Part shown: positions 1-7,757 of the stretch, in pieces | How the letters are laid out: every line of letters begins with the position of its first letter | How positions within the stretch are numbered: position 1 is the stretch's first letter | Assembly (NCBI GenBank): GCA_947427325.1 | Contig: CANEHP010000023.1 | Location: forward strand, 1 to 18,086 | Length of the DNA: 18,086 nt | Source of the DNA: an uncultured Clostridia bacterium | GTDB taxonomy: Bacteria; Bacillota; Clostridia; Oscillospirales; Ruminococcaceae | Reading direction: 5' to 3' | The notes under the pieces: model-generated | Database searches by the model: none | What the model was told of the DNA's origin: nothing | Seen by the model: the letters and a program-made list of their open reading frames with translations, nothing else | Program-made: the position numbers and the translations under genes

Positions 1-315
1 GTAGTTAGGGCAAAATCTCAGAAATAAATCGGTTTGTCCTGTGATTTTTTCCTTTTCCTTTTCGTCAATCATATCCAAAAGGGCAATCCCCGGGGTTTTC
101 ATAACGATCTGATAATCCATAACAGCGTCAAGGTAGCTTTCACCGCTGTAAAGCTTATATTTTCTTATATCGTCGGTAACATTCAGATTTTTATCGGAAA
201 TACCTATCTCGCAGTCAAAGTCCTTAATTAAATCAAGGGTGGATTTTCCCTCGCGACCGAAGCCCAAGATAAGCACTTTTTTACCGTTAAAAAAAGCTTT
301 TAGTTTTTCTCTCAT
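1..315 (-). CDS. murD2: MurD-type UDP-N-acetylmuramoyl-L-alanine--glutamate ligase, 5' part only (likely MurD2)
   Basis: Only the first 105 codons lie in the window; the gene continues past position 1. Translation from the ATG at 315 starts MREKLKAFFNGKKVLILGFG and runs into GREGKSTLDLI, a Rossmann-like nucleotide-sugar-binding start typical of the MurD family. A later PGIALL segment fits the same N-terminal domain. An AGAGGA ribosome binding site sits just before the ATG. MurD ligases work in the cytoplasm, joining glutamate to UDP-MurNAc-L-Ala with ATP. The start lies 16 bp after the murL stop codon, so the two are surely co-transcribed. In Xanthomonas the ligase beside MurL, called MurD2, uses L-Glu rather than D-Glu; that specificity is inferred here from the neighbour. 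The Mur ligase central and C-terminal domains are not visible, so another Mur ligase cannot be fully excluded. Confidence 0.8.
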   Translation of the reverse strand, partial: MREKLKAFFNGKKVLILGFGREGKSTLDLIKDFDCEIGISDKNLNVTDDIRKYKLYSGESYLDAVMDYQIVMKTPGIALLDMIDEKEKEKITGQTDLFLRFCPNY

Positions 316-331
316 TTTTTCCTCTGATAAG

Positions 332-1651
332 TTATTTTAATAGCGGAAGGAGTTCCTTAGGGACGAAATTATTATCATCAAAAAAACCGTCTAACTCTTT
401 GGGAGCATTTTTCCATTCCTCACTGTTTTTATATTCCCTTAAAAGCAGAGGTAGGTCTTGATTTTCTCTTTTTTCGGCAGCTTTATGCAGAGCAAGATTG
501 ATTTCTTTTTTTGTACCCACACATTCAAAGGGTTTGTTGAAGTCCTGATAGACCAAGCCGTTGAATAAGTCTTTGTATTCTGCTTTTTCAAGCATATTTT
601 TTCCGAATATTTTTACAAGCTCCTCGTCGGGTAAAAATGCAGCCAACATTATATAAACATAAAGGCATTTAGCGCAGTTGGCGCACCATGTATCGGTTTT
701 GGAGCCGATGTTGCAGCTTTGAAAAACAGGGAAATATTTTGGATAATTAACGAATCTTTTGGTGATTTGCCATTCGCTCCACGGTCTGAGCATACTGAAA
801 TATTCGGGAAACGGCGAAAAAAAGGTTCTTGTATAGTACCTGAAATCCGCTTCAAATTCAGTACTTTTGCTGTATTGGTGATTTATGGAAGTACCGCTTA
901 TATTAGATTCGTTTGCGCTGCTTTCGTTAGATAAAGCTATATATTTTTTCCCTCCGCAGTAGGCAAAGATCCATGAGGAAAATGCTATTACCGAGGAAAT
1001 AGGGGTGTGTCCGTTAAGATATCCTGCGCTGTTAAGCTCTAAAAGCCGTTTATCAATAGTACGCTTTACTCCGACTATCCGATTATCCTGATATTCGGCA
1101 ATGTGAGCGCAGTTTAAGGTTGCCCCTCGGGGATTTAAAATATAGCAGGCGTTTTTGTCCCTGTATTTATTTAGCAGTTCAAGGGTGACAACACTGTCCT
1201 TTCCGCCTCCTACAGGAATTAAAAAGCCTTCGCCGATATTATTATCATTTTCAAATTTTGGAATGTTATCACAGCAGGGAATTATTGTCATAAAGTTTTC
1301 TATATCAGTTTCAATCCCGTTTCGGTAAAAAAACTCGCCCAAGCCGTTAAAATAAAGCTTTTTCCACCATTCAGTCTGCTCGCTGTTTAACGCTCCGCAG
1401 TTGATCTTTACCATGGGGGGACAAGCGCACTTCCAATAGCTGACAAGCTCCGACAGTCCCAGAGAAAAAACCGCATAGTCCAAAAGCTCCTTGTCAGGAG
1501 CGTTTTCAATTAAATCGGGAGAAAAGCTCCATTTTGGATTAAAGGAATATTCGTCAATCTTAAAATGAAAAACAAAGCTGTCTTTATTGACCTCATAGCC
1601 TTCATAAACAAATTCTTTGTGTTTTTCTCTCAACTGCTGAAATTTATCCAT
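332..1651 (-). CDS. murL: UDP-N-acetylmuramoyl-L-alanyl-L-glutamate epimerase (MurL)
   Basis: A 439-residue protein recognised as MurL-like. In the family, MurL uses ATP (releasing AMP and PPi) to invert the terminal L-Glu of UDP-MurNAc-L-Ala-L-Glu to D-Glu, making the normal peptidoglycan precursor without free D-glutamate. Visible motifs include PVGGGKDS at about residues 146-153, resembling a PP-loop ATP-binding motif, a conserved-looking ALSNESSANESN stretch near 239-250, and a cysteine cluster WCANCAKC at about 322-329 that could bind a metal or be structural. The length fits the family. A weak GAAGAA ribosome binding site precedes the ATG. The gene lies 24 bp after the DUF4380 gene and 16 bp before the MurD-type ligase, the pairing expected for the MurD2/MurL route. 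Identification is from motif and context memory, not an alignment. Confidence 0.82.
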   Translation of the reverse strand: MDKFQQLREKHKEFVYEGYEVNKDSFVFHFKIDEYSFNPKWSFSPDLIENAPDKELLDYAVFSLGLSELVSYWKCACPPMVKINCGALNSEQTEWWKKLYFNGLGEFFYRNGIETDIENFMTIIPCCDNIPKFENDNNIGEGFLIPVGGGKDSVVTLELLNKYRDKNACYILNPRGATLNCAHIAEYQDNRIVGVKRTIDKRLLELNSAGYLNGHTPISSVIAFSSWIFAYCGGKKYIALSNESSANESNISGTSINHQYSKSTEFEADFRYYTRTFFSPFPEYFSMLRPWSEWQITKRFVNYPKYFPVFQSCNIGSKTDTWCANCAKCLYVYIMLAAFLPDEELVKIFGKNMLEKAEYKDLFNGLVYQDFNKPFECVGTKKEINLALHKAAEKRENQDLPLLLREYKNSEEWKNAPKELDGFFDDNNFVPKELLPLLK

Positions 1652-1675
1652 AAGTTTCTTCTTTCAAAAAAGTAA

Positions 1676-2608
1676 TTATAAAATATGATTTTTCACGAAA
1701 GCGTCAATACTGTCGGGATCGGTTCTGTCAAAGCTGTCTGAGCATTCCTTAACCTCCCAATATTCATTATATTCCGTAAAATCGCCGGGGCGCAGAGTTT
1801 CCAATGTACCCAATGATTCTATTTCCATAATAAACTGATTTGTATATGTTTCGTAGTTTACGGAATAATCGGGATATTCGCCTACGGGATCAAAATCAAA
1901 GCGCTTGATAAACAGCTGACCGTCGTTAAGATATGCGCCCCAGCCGTCCTCGTTGTTTATGCCGATTTTAAAGGCCTGCTCCTTGTCGGTTTGGGCAAGG
2001 GTAATATATTTATCACACATAAAAAATCTCTGATCCTTGACATCGGAGTAAGCCCAGAATACCATTCTGCGGTTAGATAAAAGCCCCGTATCCTTGGTGC
2101 ATTGAGGTACTATTTCAACGCCGCCTTTTTCTGCGACGGTTAAGCACCAAGGCGCTAATCTTATTTCATAATCTGCTATATTCCGGATTTTGTGGTTTAC
2201 GGTTACTTTTGAGTCGGTATCATCCATAGTAACAGTCATAATATGGCGTTCTCCTACCTTGGTTCTGTCCTCGGGACAGAGCTTAATGGAATTGCCCTTT
2301 ATTTCATAAGCTACGGGGTGATTGTCGGGAGTGTAGCTTTCAGGATAGCTTTCGGGGCTGCTCCAGAGTCTGTGACCGCCGTAAATATACCAGTTTTCTT
2401 CGGTTTCAAAGAAATCATGAAGCGGCTTTTTGTCGTTAAAGCTGTCACGGTTAATGTCCTCGCGGAAAATATTCCTTTTGCCGTTTAAACCATAGTAAAT
2501 TACACGAGGACCGACATCAACTGTGACAATAGCCGATACTGTTTCATTCTCCATTTTTATGCACTTTCCGAAGTTTTTATAGCTGATTTCCGAAAATTTT
2601 ACGCTCAT
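1676..2608 (-). CDS. DUF4380 / aldose-1-epimerase-like protein
   Basis: A 310-residue soluble protein with the look of the galactose-mutarotase superfamily. It has a beta-rich sequence, a VDVGPRVIYYG segment near residues 30-40, the hallmark GGHRLWSSPE at about 77-86, and a C-terminal FIMEIESLGTLETLRPG stretch, all typical of DUF4380 proteins. These probably bind a carbohydrate, but no substrate is known for this branch. There is no signal peptide or membrane segment, so it should be cytoplasmic. It lies 15 bp after tmcAL and 24 bp before murL on the same strand, so it is probably translated from the same mRNA. A link to cell-wall sugar metabolism is tempting because of murL, but that is inference only. 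Confidence 0.72.
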   Translation of the reverse strand: MSVKFSEISYKNFGKCIKMENETVSAIVTVDVGPRVIYYGLNGKRNIFREDINRDSFNDKKPLHDFFETEENWYIYGGHRLWSSPESYPESYTPDNHPVAYEIKGNSIKLCPEDRTKVGERHIMTVTMDDTDSKVTVNHKIRNIADYEIRLAPWCLTVAEKGGVEIVPQCTKDTGLLSNRRMVFWAYSDVKDQRFFMCDKYITLAQTDKEQAFKIGINNEDGWGAYLNDGQLFIKRFDFDPVGEYPDYSVNYETYTNQFIMEIESLGTLETLRPGDFTEYNEYWEVKECSDSFDRTDPDSIDAFVKNHIL

Positions 2609-2623
2609 AGTTATTTTTTCCCT

Positions 2624-3787
2624 TCAATCTAAGATTATAGGCTTGGCAGTGTAGTCAAGTCCGCAGCCCAATCTTTTTTCCAAAGCCAAGGCATATTGAT
2701 TGTCGCAGCGCTGCTCAAGTCGTGCCTGTTTTTTGGTATTGTCGTTTATTTTCTCTAACTGAGAAAGGGAAGTGTTAATAGGCAGTTCGCATTTTGCCGC
2801 TGCGAGAATTTCCTTGCCATTGCCGTTCATACCTAAAATTCTAACATAGGAAGGGGTAATTTTCAAGTCATTTTTTGTAATTCCCAAAAAAGCGGATAAA
2901 ATAATTCTTCTTATTCTTGCTAATGTGTAGCGTTTTGTCTTAACAAGGAAATACAGTTCGTTTAAGCTTGCCGCAACGGCTGCGGCCCTGTATATACGGT
3001 TTTCCAATCCCATTAAAACATTTGGTGTTTTTTCAATTTCCGTCTTGCTCATTGCCCTTAATTTTGACAAAATTGCAACCTCTATATTTGACAGGGAAGC
3101 AATATTGGAGAAATCGCAGGAGGGCGCAAACTGTGATATATCCTTTTTATCGGCAAGCTTTTTCCTTAATTGCGAGGCGCTTAAAATATCCGATGATTCA
3201 GCAATTTCGCTGTCGTGAGGAGCAATACATCGTTTAACCGTAACAGGCTTGACAGATGAACCGATCTCGTCAAGAGCCTTTATATATTCTATGGCAAGGG
3301 CATTATTAGGTGTGGCAAGGGTTTCTATTACATCTTCGGTATAAAACTTCTCCATAGCCTTTTGCAGTGCAGCAGGATAAGTCATACCGTTTTTCATGTA
3401 ATTATGAAAATCCTCGCTTTCCTGCGTATAAATAACTGCGCCCGCCGCTTCCTTAAGCAAGTCGATTTTACCGCTTTCGCTGCCAAAGCTTATTATATCA
3501 ACACAGCCCAAAGCGTTTAACAGGTAAACAGCTCCCTGTGCAAACTGCTCCGCACTTCCCAAGGCATAAGCTACCGGAAGTTCGATTACAAGATCAACTC
3601 CGTTTTTTAAAGCCGTTTCGGTACGTTTATATTTATCAACAATGGCAGTATCTCCCCGCTGAGTAAAATTTCCGCTCATAACCCCTACTATATGAGTTGC
3701 GCCGTATTCTTTTTTTGTCTGTTCGATATGGCGCTTATGACCGTTGTGGAAGGGATTGTATTCACATATTATTCCGCTTATGTTCAT
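2624..3787 (-). CDS. tmcAL: tRNA(Met) cytidine acetate ligase (TmcAL/YlbM)
   Basis: A 387-residue protein of the TmcAL (YlbM) nucleotidyltransferase family. The enzyme activates acetate with ATP and acetylates C34 of elongator tRNA-Met to N4-acetylcytidine. Seen here: the N-terminal nucleotidyltransferase signature GIICEYNPFHNGH (residues 5-17, HxGH type), VMSGNFTQRG at about 36-45, a VIELPVAYALGSAEQFA segment, and ILSASQLRKKL matching the family's (I)SxSxIR region. Length is normal for the family. GGAGG six bases before the ATG is a strong ribosome binding site. It is the first gene of the minus-strand operon with the DUF4380 gene, murL and the MurD-type ligase. It is divergent from ackA, whose enzyme also handles acetate; ylbM and ackA are often close in Firmicutes. 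A weak TATAAA lies 21 bases upstream of the ribosome binding site region. Confidence 0.93.
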   Translation of the reverse strand: MNISGIICEYNPFHNGHKRHIEQTKKEYGATHIVGVMSGNFTQRGDTAIVDKYKRTETALKNGVDLVIELPVAYALGSAEQFAQGAVYLLNALGCVDIISFGSESGKIDLLKEAAGAVIYTQESEDFHNYMKNGMTYPAALQKAMEKFYTEDVIETLATPNNALAIEYIKALDEIGSSVKPVTVKRCIAPHDSEIAESSDILSASQLRKKLADKKDISQFAPSCDFSNIASLSNIEVAILSKLRAMSKTEIEKTPNVLMGLENRIYRAAAVAASLNELYFLVKTKRYTLARIRRIILSAFLGITKNDLKITPSYVRILGMNGNGKEILAAAKCELPINTSLSQLEKINDNTKKQARLEQRCDNQYALALEKRLGCGLDYTAKPIILD

Positions 3788-3815
3788 TTTTTCCTCCGTT
3801 TTTTACTGTTTATAC

Positions 3816-3842
3816 TTGATTTTTTTGTGATAATGTTATAAA
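3816..3842 (+). promoter_or_regulatory. ackA promoter, extended -10 type
   Basis: TTGATT at 3816-3821 and TATAAA at 3837-3842 form a sigma-A-like promoter with a short 15-bp spacer. The -10 box is preceded by TGT, an extended -10 motif that can compensate for a poor spacer. The predicted start near 3849 lies downstream of the in-frame ATG at 3843. This rules that ATG out and supports the later start of ackA at 3882. Confidence 0.6.
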
Positions 3843-3881
3843 ATGAATAAAAAGATTTCTTTTAGAAAGGATCATACAAGA

Positions 3882-5081
3882 ATGAAAATTTTAGTTATCA
3901 ATGCAGGAAGCTCTTCATTAAAGTACCAGCTCATCAATATGGACGATGAGAGCGTTATTGCCAAAGGTAACTGTGAGAGAATCGGAATTGACGGTCATAT
4001 CACTCACAAAACCTTTGATGGCAAAAAGGTAAGCGAGGACTGTGATTTTCCTACTCATACAGAGGCCTTTGAAAGAGTTGTTAAGGCTTTGACAGAAGGA
4101 GAAGGAGCAGTTATAAGCAGTATGGACGAAATTGCTGCGGTAGGTCACAGAATAGTGCAGGGAGCGGAGATCTTCAATAAAACCACTCTTGTTACCGACG
4201 AAGTAATAGATAAGATTGACGGACTTTCAGAATTGGCTCCCGTACATAATCACCCTCATGCTTTGGCTTTAAGAGCCTGCAAAAAGGTAATTCCTGAAAA
4301 TGTTCCTCAGGCAGTAGTATTCGATACCGCTTTTCATCAAACAATGCCCGAAAAGGCATATATGTTCGGTCTTCCCTATGAGTGCTACGAAAAATTTCAC
4401 GTAAGAAAGTACGGTTTTCACGGCACATCTCACCGCTTTGTATCGGCTGCACTGGCAGAAGCTATGGGCAAGGATATTAAGGATTTAAAGATTGTTTCCT
4501 GCCACCTTGGAAACGGTTCTTCCATTACTGCTATTGACGGAGGAAAATCTGTCGATACCTCTATGGGCTTTACTCCCCTTGACGGCGTTCTGATGGGTAC
4601 AAGAAGCGGCAGCGTAGATCCGTCCGCTATCACCTTTGTTCAGCAAAAATTAGGTCTTGACGCTCACCAAATGAGCGAGTATTTAAACAAGCAATCGGGA
4701 TTTTTGGGTATTACGGGAATTTCCAGCGACAACCGCGATATTGAAGACGCTGCCAATGCGGGAAATAATCGTGCTATTCTTGCAGAGGATATGCTCATTT
4801 ATGAAATTAAAAAATATATCGGTTCTTATGCAGCAGTAATGAACGGACTTGACGCAGTAATCTTTACAGGCGGTCTTGGTGAAAATGCGCCCTTTATTCG
4901 TGAAAGCGTATGCAAGGATATGGACTTTTTGGGAATAAAGATCGATGAAAAGTTAAACTCCAGGGAGAGAGGCAGACTTGTAAAGATTTCCGCTGCCGAC
5001 AGTAAGGCTGAGGTATGGGTTGTTCCCACTAATGAGGAGCTTTTGATTGCAAGAGATACTAAGGAGCTTTGCGGACTTTAA
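3882..5081 (+). CDS. ackA: acetate kinase
   Basis: AckA makes ATP and acetate from acetyl-phosphate and ADP, the energy-yielding end of acetate fermentation, and also runs in reverse. The protein of 399 residues has the family length. It starts MKILVINAGSSSLKYQL, the N-terminal phosphate-binding segment of the ASKHA fold. It contains VGHRIVQG, VFDTAFHQTMP with the family's catalytic-region histidine neighbourhood, HLGNGSSITAI, GTRSGSVDP, and a C-terminal FTGGLGENAP motif. The start was set at the ATG at 3882 because AGAAAGG lies 11 bases before it. An in-frame ATG at 3843 would add 13 residues foreign to the family and sits inside the predicted promoter. No pta gene is in view. A hairpin terminator follows directly. 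Confidence 0.97.
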   Translation: MKILVINAGSSSLKYQLINMDDESVIAKGNCERIGIDGHITHKTFDGKKVSEDCDFPTHTEAFERVVKALTEGEGAVISSMDEIAAVGHRIVQGAEIFNKTTLVTDEVIDKIDGLSELAPVHNHPHALALRACKKVIPENVPQAVVFDTAFHQTMPEKAYMFGLPYECYEKFHVRKYGFHGTSHRFVSAALAEAMGKDIKDLKIVSCHLGNGSSITAIDGGKSVDTSMGFTPLDGVLMGTRSGSVDPSAITFVQQKLGLDAHQMSEYLNKQSGFLGITGISSDNRDIEDAANAGNNRAILAEDMLIYEIKKYIGSYAAVMNGLDAVIFTGGLGENAPFIRESVCKDMDFLGIKIDEKLNSRERGRLVKISAADSKAEVWVVPTNEELLIARDTKELCGL

Positions 5082-5105
5082 TACCCCAAAAAATAATAAT
5101 AAAAA

Positions 5106-5150
5106 AATAATAAAGCAGGCGGCAAAACTGCCTGCTTTGCTTTATTATTT
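5106..5150. terminator. bidirectional terminator between ackA and the convergent 5149-6672 gene
   Basis: The arms AAAGCAGGC (5112-5120) and GCCTGCTTT (5130-5138) form a 9-bp stem with a 9-base loop. Flanking AATAATAAA and TTTATTATT can extend it. T-rich sequence follows on the plus strand and, read in reverse, on the minus strand too, so it can end both convergent transcripts. Confidence 0.85.
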
Positions 5151-6672
5151 ACGAATTTATTTTTCGGGACAATTCTAAGGAATCTAATTCATTTGAAATG
5201 TCTCTTTTTAAAACATGACTGCTGTCTCTTTTTCTGCTTTCCTTTCTTTCCTTAGCTTCAATCGATTCACAATATGTCTTATATCTTTTAACGTACTTTT
5301 CGGCAGCAGGCTTAATCATATTATAAGACTGGCTGTCGGCATTCAGAATTTCTTTGAATAATGCGTCTATTCTTTTATCCATAATAGTTTGTAAGCGGGA
5401 AGCAACATACTGATGTACTGCTGTAAGCTCTTCGTTCTTAAGCAAGGCTGAAATAAAATTTATAAATCTGCCGAAATCCTTGTATTGAAGATAATTTAAA
5501 GCAATAGTAATACTTGAATAATAATTTTTATTTATAATATATTTGCCGTTAAGCATTGTTTCGCCCAATAAAAGCGCATTTAATTCCTCGTCCGATAAAT
5601 GACCGACTAAGGCGGCAGACTGAAGCATTTCATAATCAGGATATCTTTCGCATTTCTCCAAAACATTTATGGGCATAGAACGCTTGCTTCTTGCGAGAGA
5701 AGGCTTTTCACAATTATAGGCTACTATATCCGTATATTTTCCCGAAATACCCTTTCTTGTAATAAAAAATCTTTCCAACAGGGAATTGGGAACTTTGCTG
5801 AAGGGAATTTTAACGCCGCAGGAATATAAGCAAGGTTCTGCAACATTGACAGTTTCGGCTTGCTCCTGCGCTGAATTTTCATTTTGTTGGTTTTCGTCAG
5901 CCTCAGAGCTTTCAGCGCTTACGGCTTTAGCCGAAGCGGAGACTTGATAGCTTTTCATTTCTTCCTCGGTACAAATATATCTGATAGGCTCTATTACAAG
6001 ACATTTTATTTTTTTATCCAACATAAGAGCGGCGGTAACATCATAGTGATTAGACAACAAAGCGCAAAACATTCCTGATAAATGAAAACATATTCCGTAA
6101 GCGCAATTATCTTTTTTTACCTTTTCCGAGGAGAGCTTCATAAGCTTATCGGTAAAAGCTCCGAAATTATCGGTTGGTACAAGGAAAGAGGGAACAATAG
6201 ACCGCTCTTTTTTGCATACTGTGTTAAACGTGCTTGAGCCGCCTAATTCATGACCGACCATATAGCTTGACCAAAAAAAGTTTCCTTCTCCGTCAGTTGG
6301 AATCATTTTTGATTCATACACAACATACAATCCTGATTTAACATATTCAAATAAAGGCTGAAGTGCAGAAACGACATTTTTATTGTTATAAAAATAATCG
6401 TCTACGGCAGCCGATACTCTCCTTGGAAAATCTCCGCATCTGTCCATAGTGGAAACCTGTGAAATTATTTTATTGGAATAAGGGTCGTTTATGCTTCTTT
6501 GGATAATATTAAGCAATGCCTCATTTCCGATAAAAAAAGTTTCACTTATGCCCTTATCCTTTTGCAGAGTTGTATCACATAATCCAAAGCTGTTAGGACT
6601 GTTGGAAACTCCAACAACGGTATATTCCTTGTTATTTATCAATATCGATTCAGAAGAAACAGAAGCTTTCAT
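5149..6672 (-). CDS. uncharacterised 507-residue protein
   Basis: I do not recognise this protein. It has no signal peptide and no clear membrane helix, so it is probably cytoplasmic. Residues 1-240 look like a folded mixed alpha/beta domain, with aromatic-rich stretches such as NFFWSSYMVGHELGGSSTFN at about 131-150 and VPTDNFGAF at about 165-173. Residues about 244-280 form a low-complexity linker rich in Ala, Ser, Glu, Gln and Asn. A helical C-terminal domain follows, ending in a strongly charged tail (about 470-500). A GTAGGA ribosome binding site overlaps the end of the YcxB-like gene, whose stop codon is only 9 bp upstream, so the two genes form an operon and may be functional partners. 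The layout recalls a scaffold or effector linked to a membrane partner, but this is speculation. Confidence 0.8.
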   Translation of the reverse strand: MKASVSSESILINNKEYTVVGVSNSPNSFGLCDTTLQKDKGISETFFIGNEALLNIIQRSINDPYSNKIISQVSTMDRCGDFPRRVSAAVDDYFYNNKNVVSALQPLFEYVKSGLYVVYESKMIPTDGEGNFFWSSYMVGHELGGSSTFNTVCKKERSIVPSFLVPTDNFGAFTDKLMKLSSEKVKKDNCAYGICFHLSGMFCALLSNHYDVTAALMLDKKIKCLVIEPIRYICTEEEMKSYQVSASAKAVSAESSEADENQQNENSAQEQAETVNVAEPCLYSCGVKIPFSKVPNSLLERFFITRKGISGKYTDIVAYNCEKPSLARSKRSMPINVLEKCERYPDYEMLQSAALVGHLSDEELNALLLGETMLNGKYIINKNYYSSITIALNYLQYKDFGRFINFISALLKNEELTAVHQYVASRLQTIMDKRIDALFKEILNADSQSYNMIKPAAEKYVKRYKTYCESIEAKERKESRKRDSSHVLKRDISNELDSLELSRKINS

Positions 6673-6681
6673 TACTTAATC

Positions 6682-7548
6682 CTACCTTTGTCTTACTTTT
6701 GACGCAATCAAGGCGAATATATCTGATTGCTGATTTTTGGGCATAAAGCTTTTGGGCAGCCAAAAAACCGATTTGTTATCTCTCAGAACAACAAGACCTG
6801 CGTGAGTTTCGATAAAAAAGTTTGCTTCGCCCCAGGGAATAAGGTCTTTGCCTGTATACACACTGCTTTCCACGGCTGCAAATCCCTCTGTTGAAACAAC
6901 AACGGTTATTTCCTTCGATGTAGCAGGATCGTACTTTTTGGTTGAATTAAATTTATGCCTTGCCATAATGCCCACAACAAGATACAATACTATGGATATA
7001 ATTATACCCAAAAAAATAGATAAAGGCAGGCAATACAGCCAATTCTCTTTAAAATCTCCCAAAGCGGCAGCAGTTATAAAAAACAAAGCCGCTATCAGCA
7101 AAACAGTCATTAAAAACATATATCTTCCGAATCTTGCTATCACTAAAGCAATGTTACAGGAATTTATTACTTTTTCGTCATAGTAGCCCTTCATTATATA
7201 AGCGTTATTGGGAGTAATATTTTTGTAAAGATATTTTAACGGAAGAATCCGCTTGTTAAACTTATAGCGTATTTCGGGATAAACAGCTATTTGACCTTCA
7301 ACTATAGTACGAACAGCCAAAAACTTATCTTCCGAATCAAAAGCTCCCATTTCAATATTATAGGTATTGTCTTTTACTGTAATAGTTAACATCGTTAAGG
7401 TTTCTGTAACAGAAACAATCTGACTCCATTCGTAAATTTCAGGCGTAACTGTTTCTCCGCGCATTACAACAAAATAATCTCCGAATATGTAAGTTATTCC
7501 TGTTAGCGGTGAAAAGACTTTTCGCCCTCTTACACTCTCAAAAGCCAT
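6682..7548 (-). CDS. YcxB-like two-helix membrane protein
   Basis: A 288-residue protein with three parts. Residues 1-125 look like a beta-rich cytoplasmic domain (IFGDYFVVMRGETVTPEIYEW is reminiscent of PH-like folds). Two hydrophobic helices follow at about 143-163 and 170-194, separated by a short loop. A C-terminal domain at about 211-288 ends VSTEGFAAVES...LIPWGEANFFIE...VFWLPKSFM, which resembles the YcxB-like domain in its W and LPK positions. The function of YcxB-like proteins is not established. It is the first gene of a two-gene operon with the 507-residue protein. An extended -10 promoter lies upstream. Its own ribosome binding site is the AAGGAGT-like sequence just before the ATG at 7548. 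Confidence 0.75.
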   Translation of the reverse strand: MAFESVRGRKVFSPLTGITYIFGDYFVVMRGETVTPEIYEWSQIVSVTETLTMLTITVKDNTYNIEMGAFDSEDKFLAVRTIVEGQIAVYPEIRYKFNKRILPLKYLYKNITPNNAYIMKGYYDEKVINSCNIALVIARFGRYMFLMTVLLIAALFFITAAALGDFKENWLYCLPLSIFLGIIISIVLYLVVGIMARHKFNSTKKYDPATSKEITVVVSTEGFAAVESSVYTGKDLIPWGEANFFIETHAGLVVLRDNKSVFWLPKSFMPKNQQSDIFALIASKVRQR

Positions 7549-7605
7549 AAGCGACTCCTTACTTATATAAAATTAAAAAAATAAAATGCTCAAAGCATAT
7601 TTAAT

Positions 7606-7634
7606 ATTATAACACAGAAGTTAAAAAAAGTGAA
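7606..7634 (-). promoter_or_regulatory. promoter for the YcxB-like operon
   Basis: On the minus strand TTCACT (7634-7629) is followed after 17 bp by a perfect TATAAT (7611-7606), directly preceded by TGT (extended -10). It points at the gene starting at 7548, leaving a leader of about 50 bases. The -35 box is only a 4/6 match. Confidence 0.65.
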
Positions 7635-7684
7635 TATGTAAATAGTCAATTTTGACAAAATTATAAAAAAAAATATTCAACACC

Positions 7685-7713
7685 TTGAAAAAATTAGGCA
7701 TATGAATTATAAT
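7685..7713 (+). promoter_or_regulatory. proS promoter
   Basis: TTGAAA (7685-7690), a 17-bp spacer and a perfect TATAAT (7708-7713) make a near-consensus sigma-A promoter. Transcription would start near 7720, leaving a leader of about 38 bases. This is far too short for a T-box, although many Firmicute tRNA-synthetase genes have one. A second TTGACA at 7652-7657 lacks a good -10 partner. Confidence 0.8.
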
Positions 7714-7757
7714 ATTATACTGTACTTATAAATGTAAATTTAAAAAGGGGAATTAAA

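Noticed and set aside
3843..3881. Earlier in-frame ATG for ackA, adding 13 residues
   Set aside because: It overlaps the predicted -10 and start region, lacks a ribosome binding site, and the added residues are foreign to acetate kinases; the ATG at 3882 has AGAAAGG upstream.
7549..7757. T-box leader for proS
   Set aside because: The promoter at 7685-7713 leaves only about 38 bases of leader, and no T-box motif or terminator hairpin is present.
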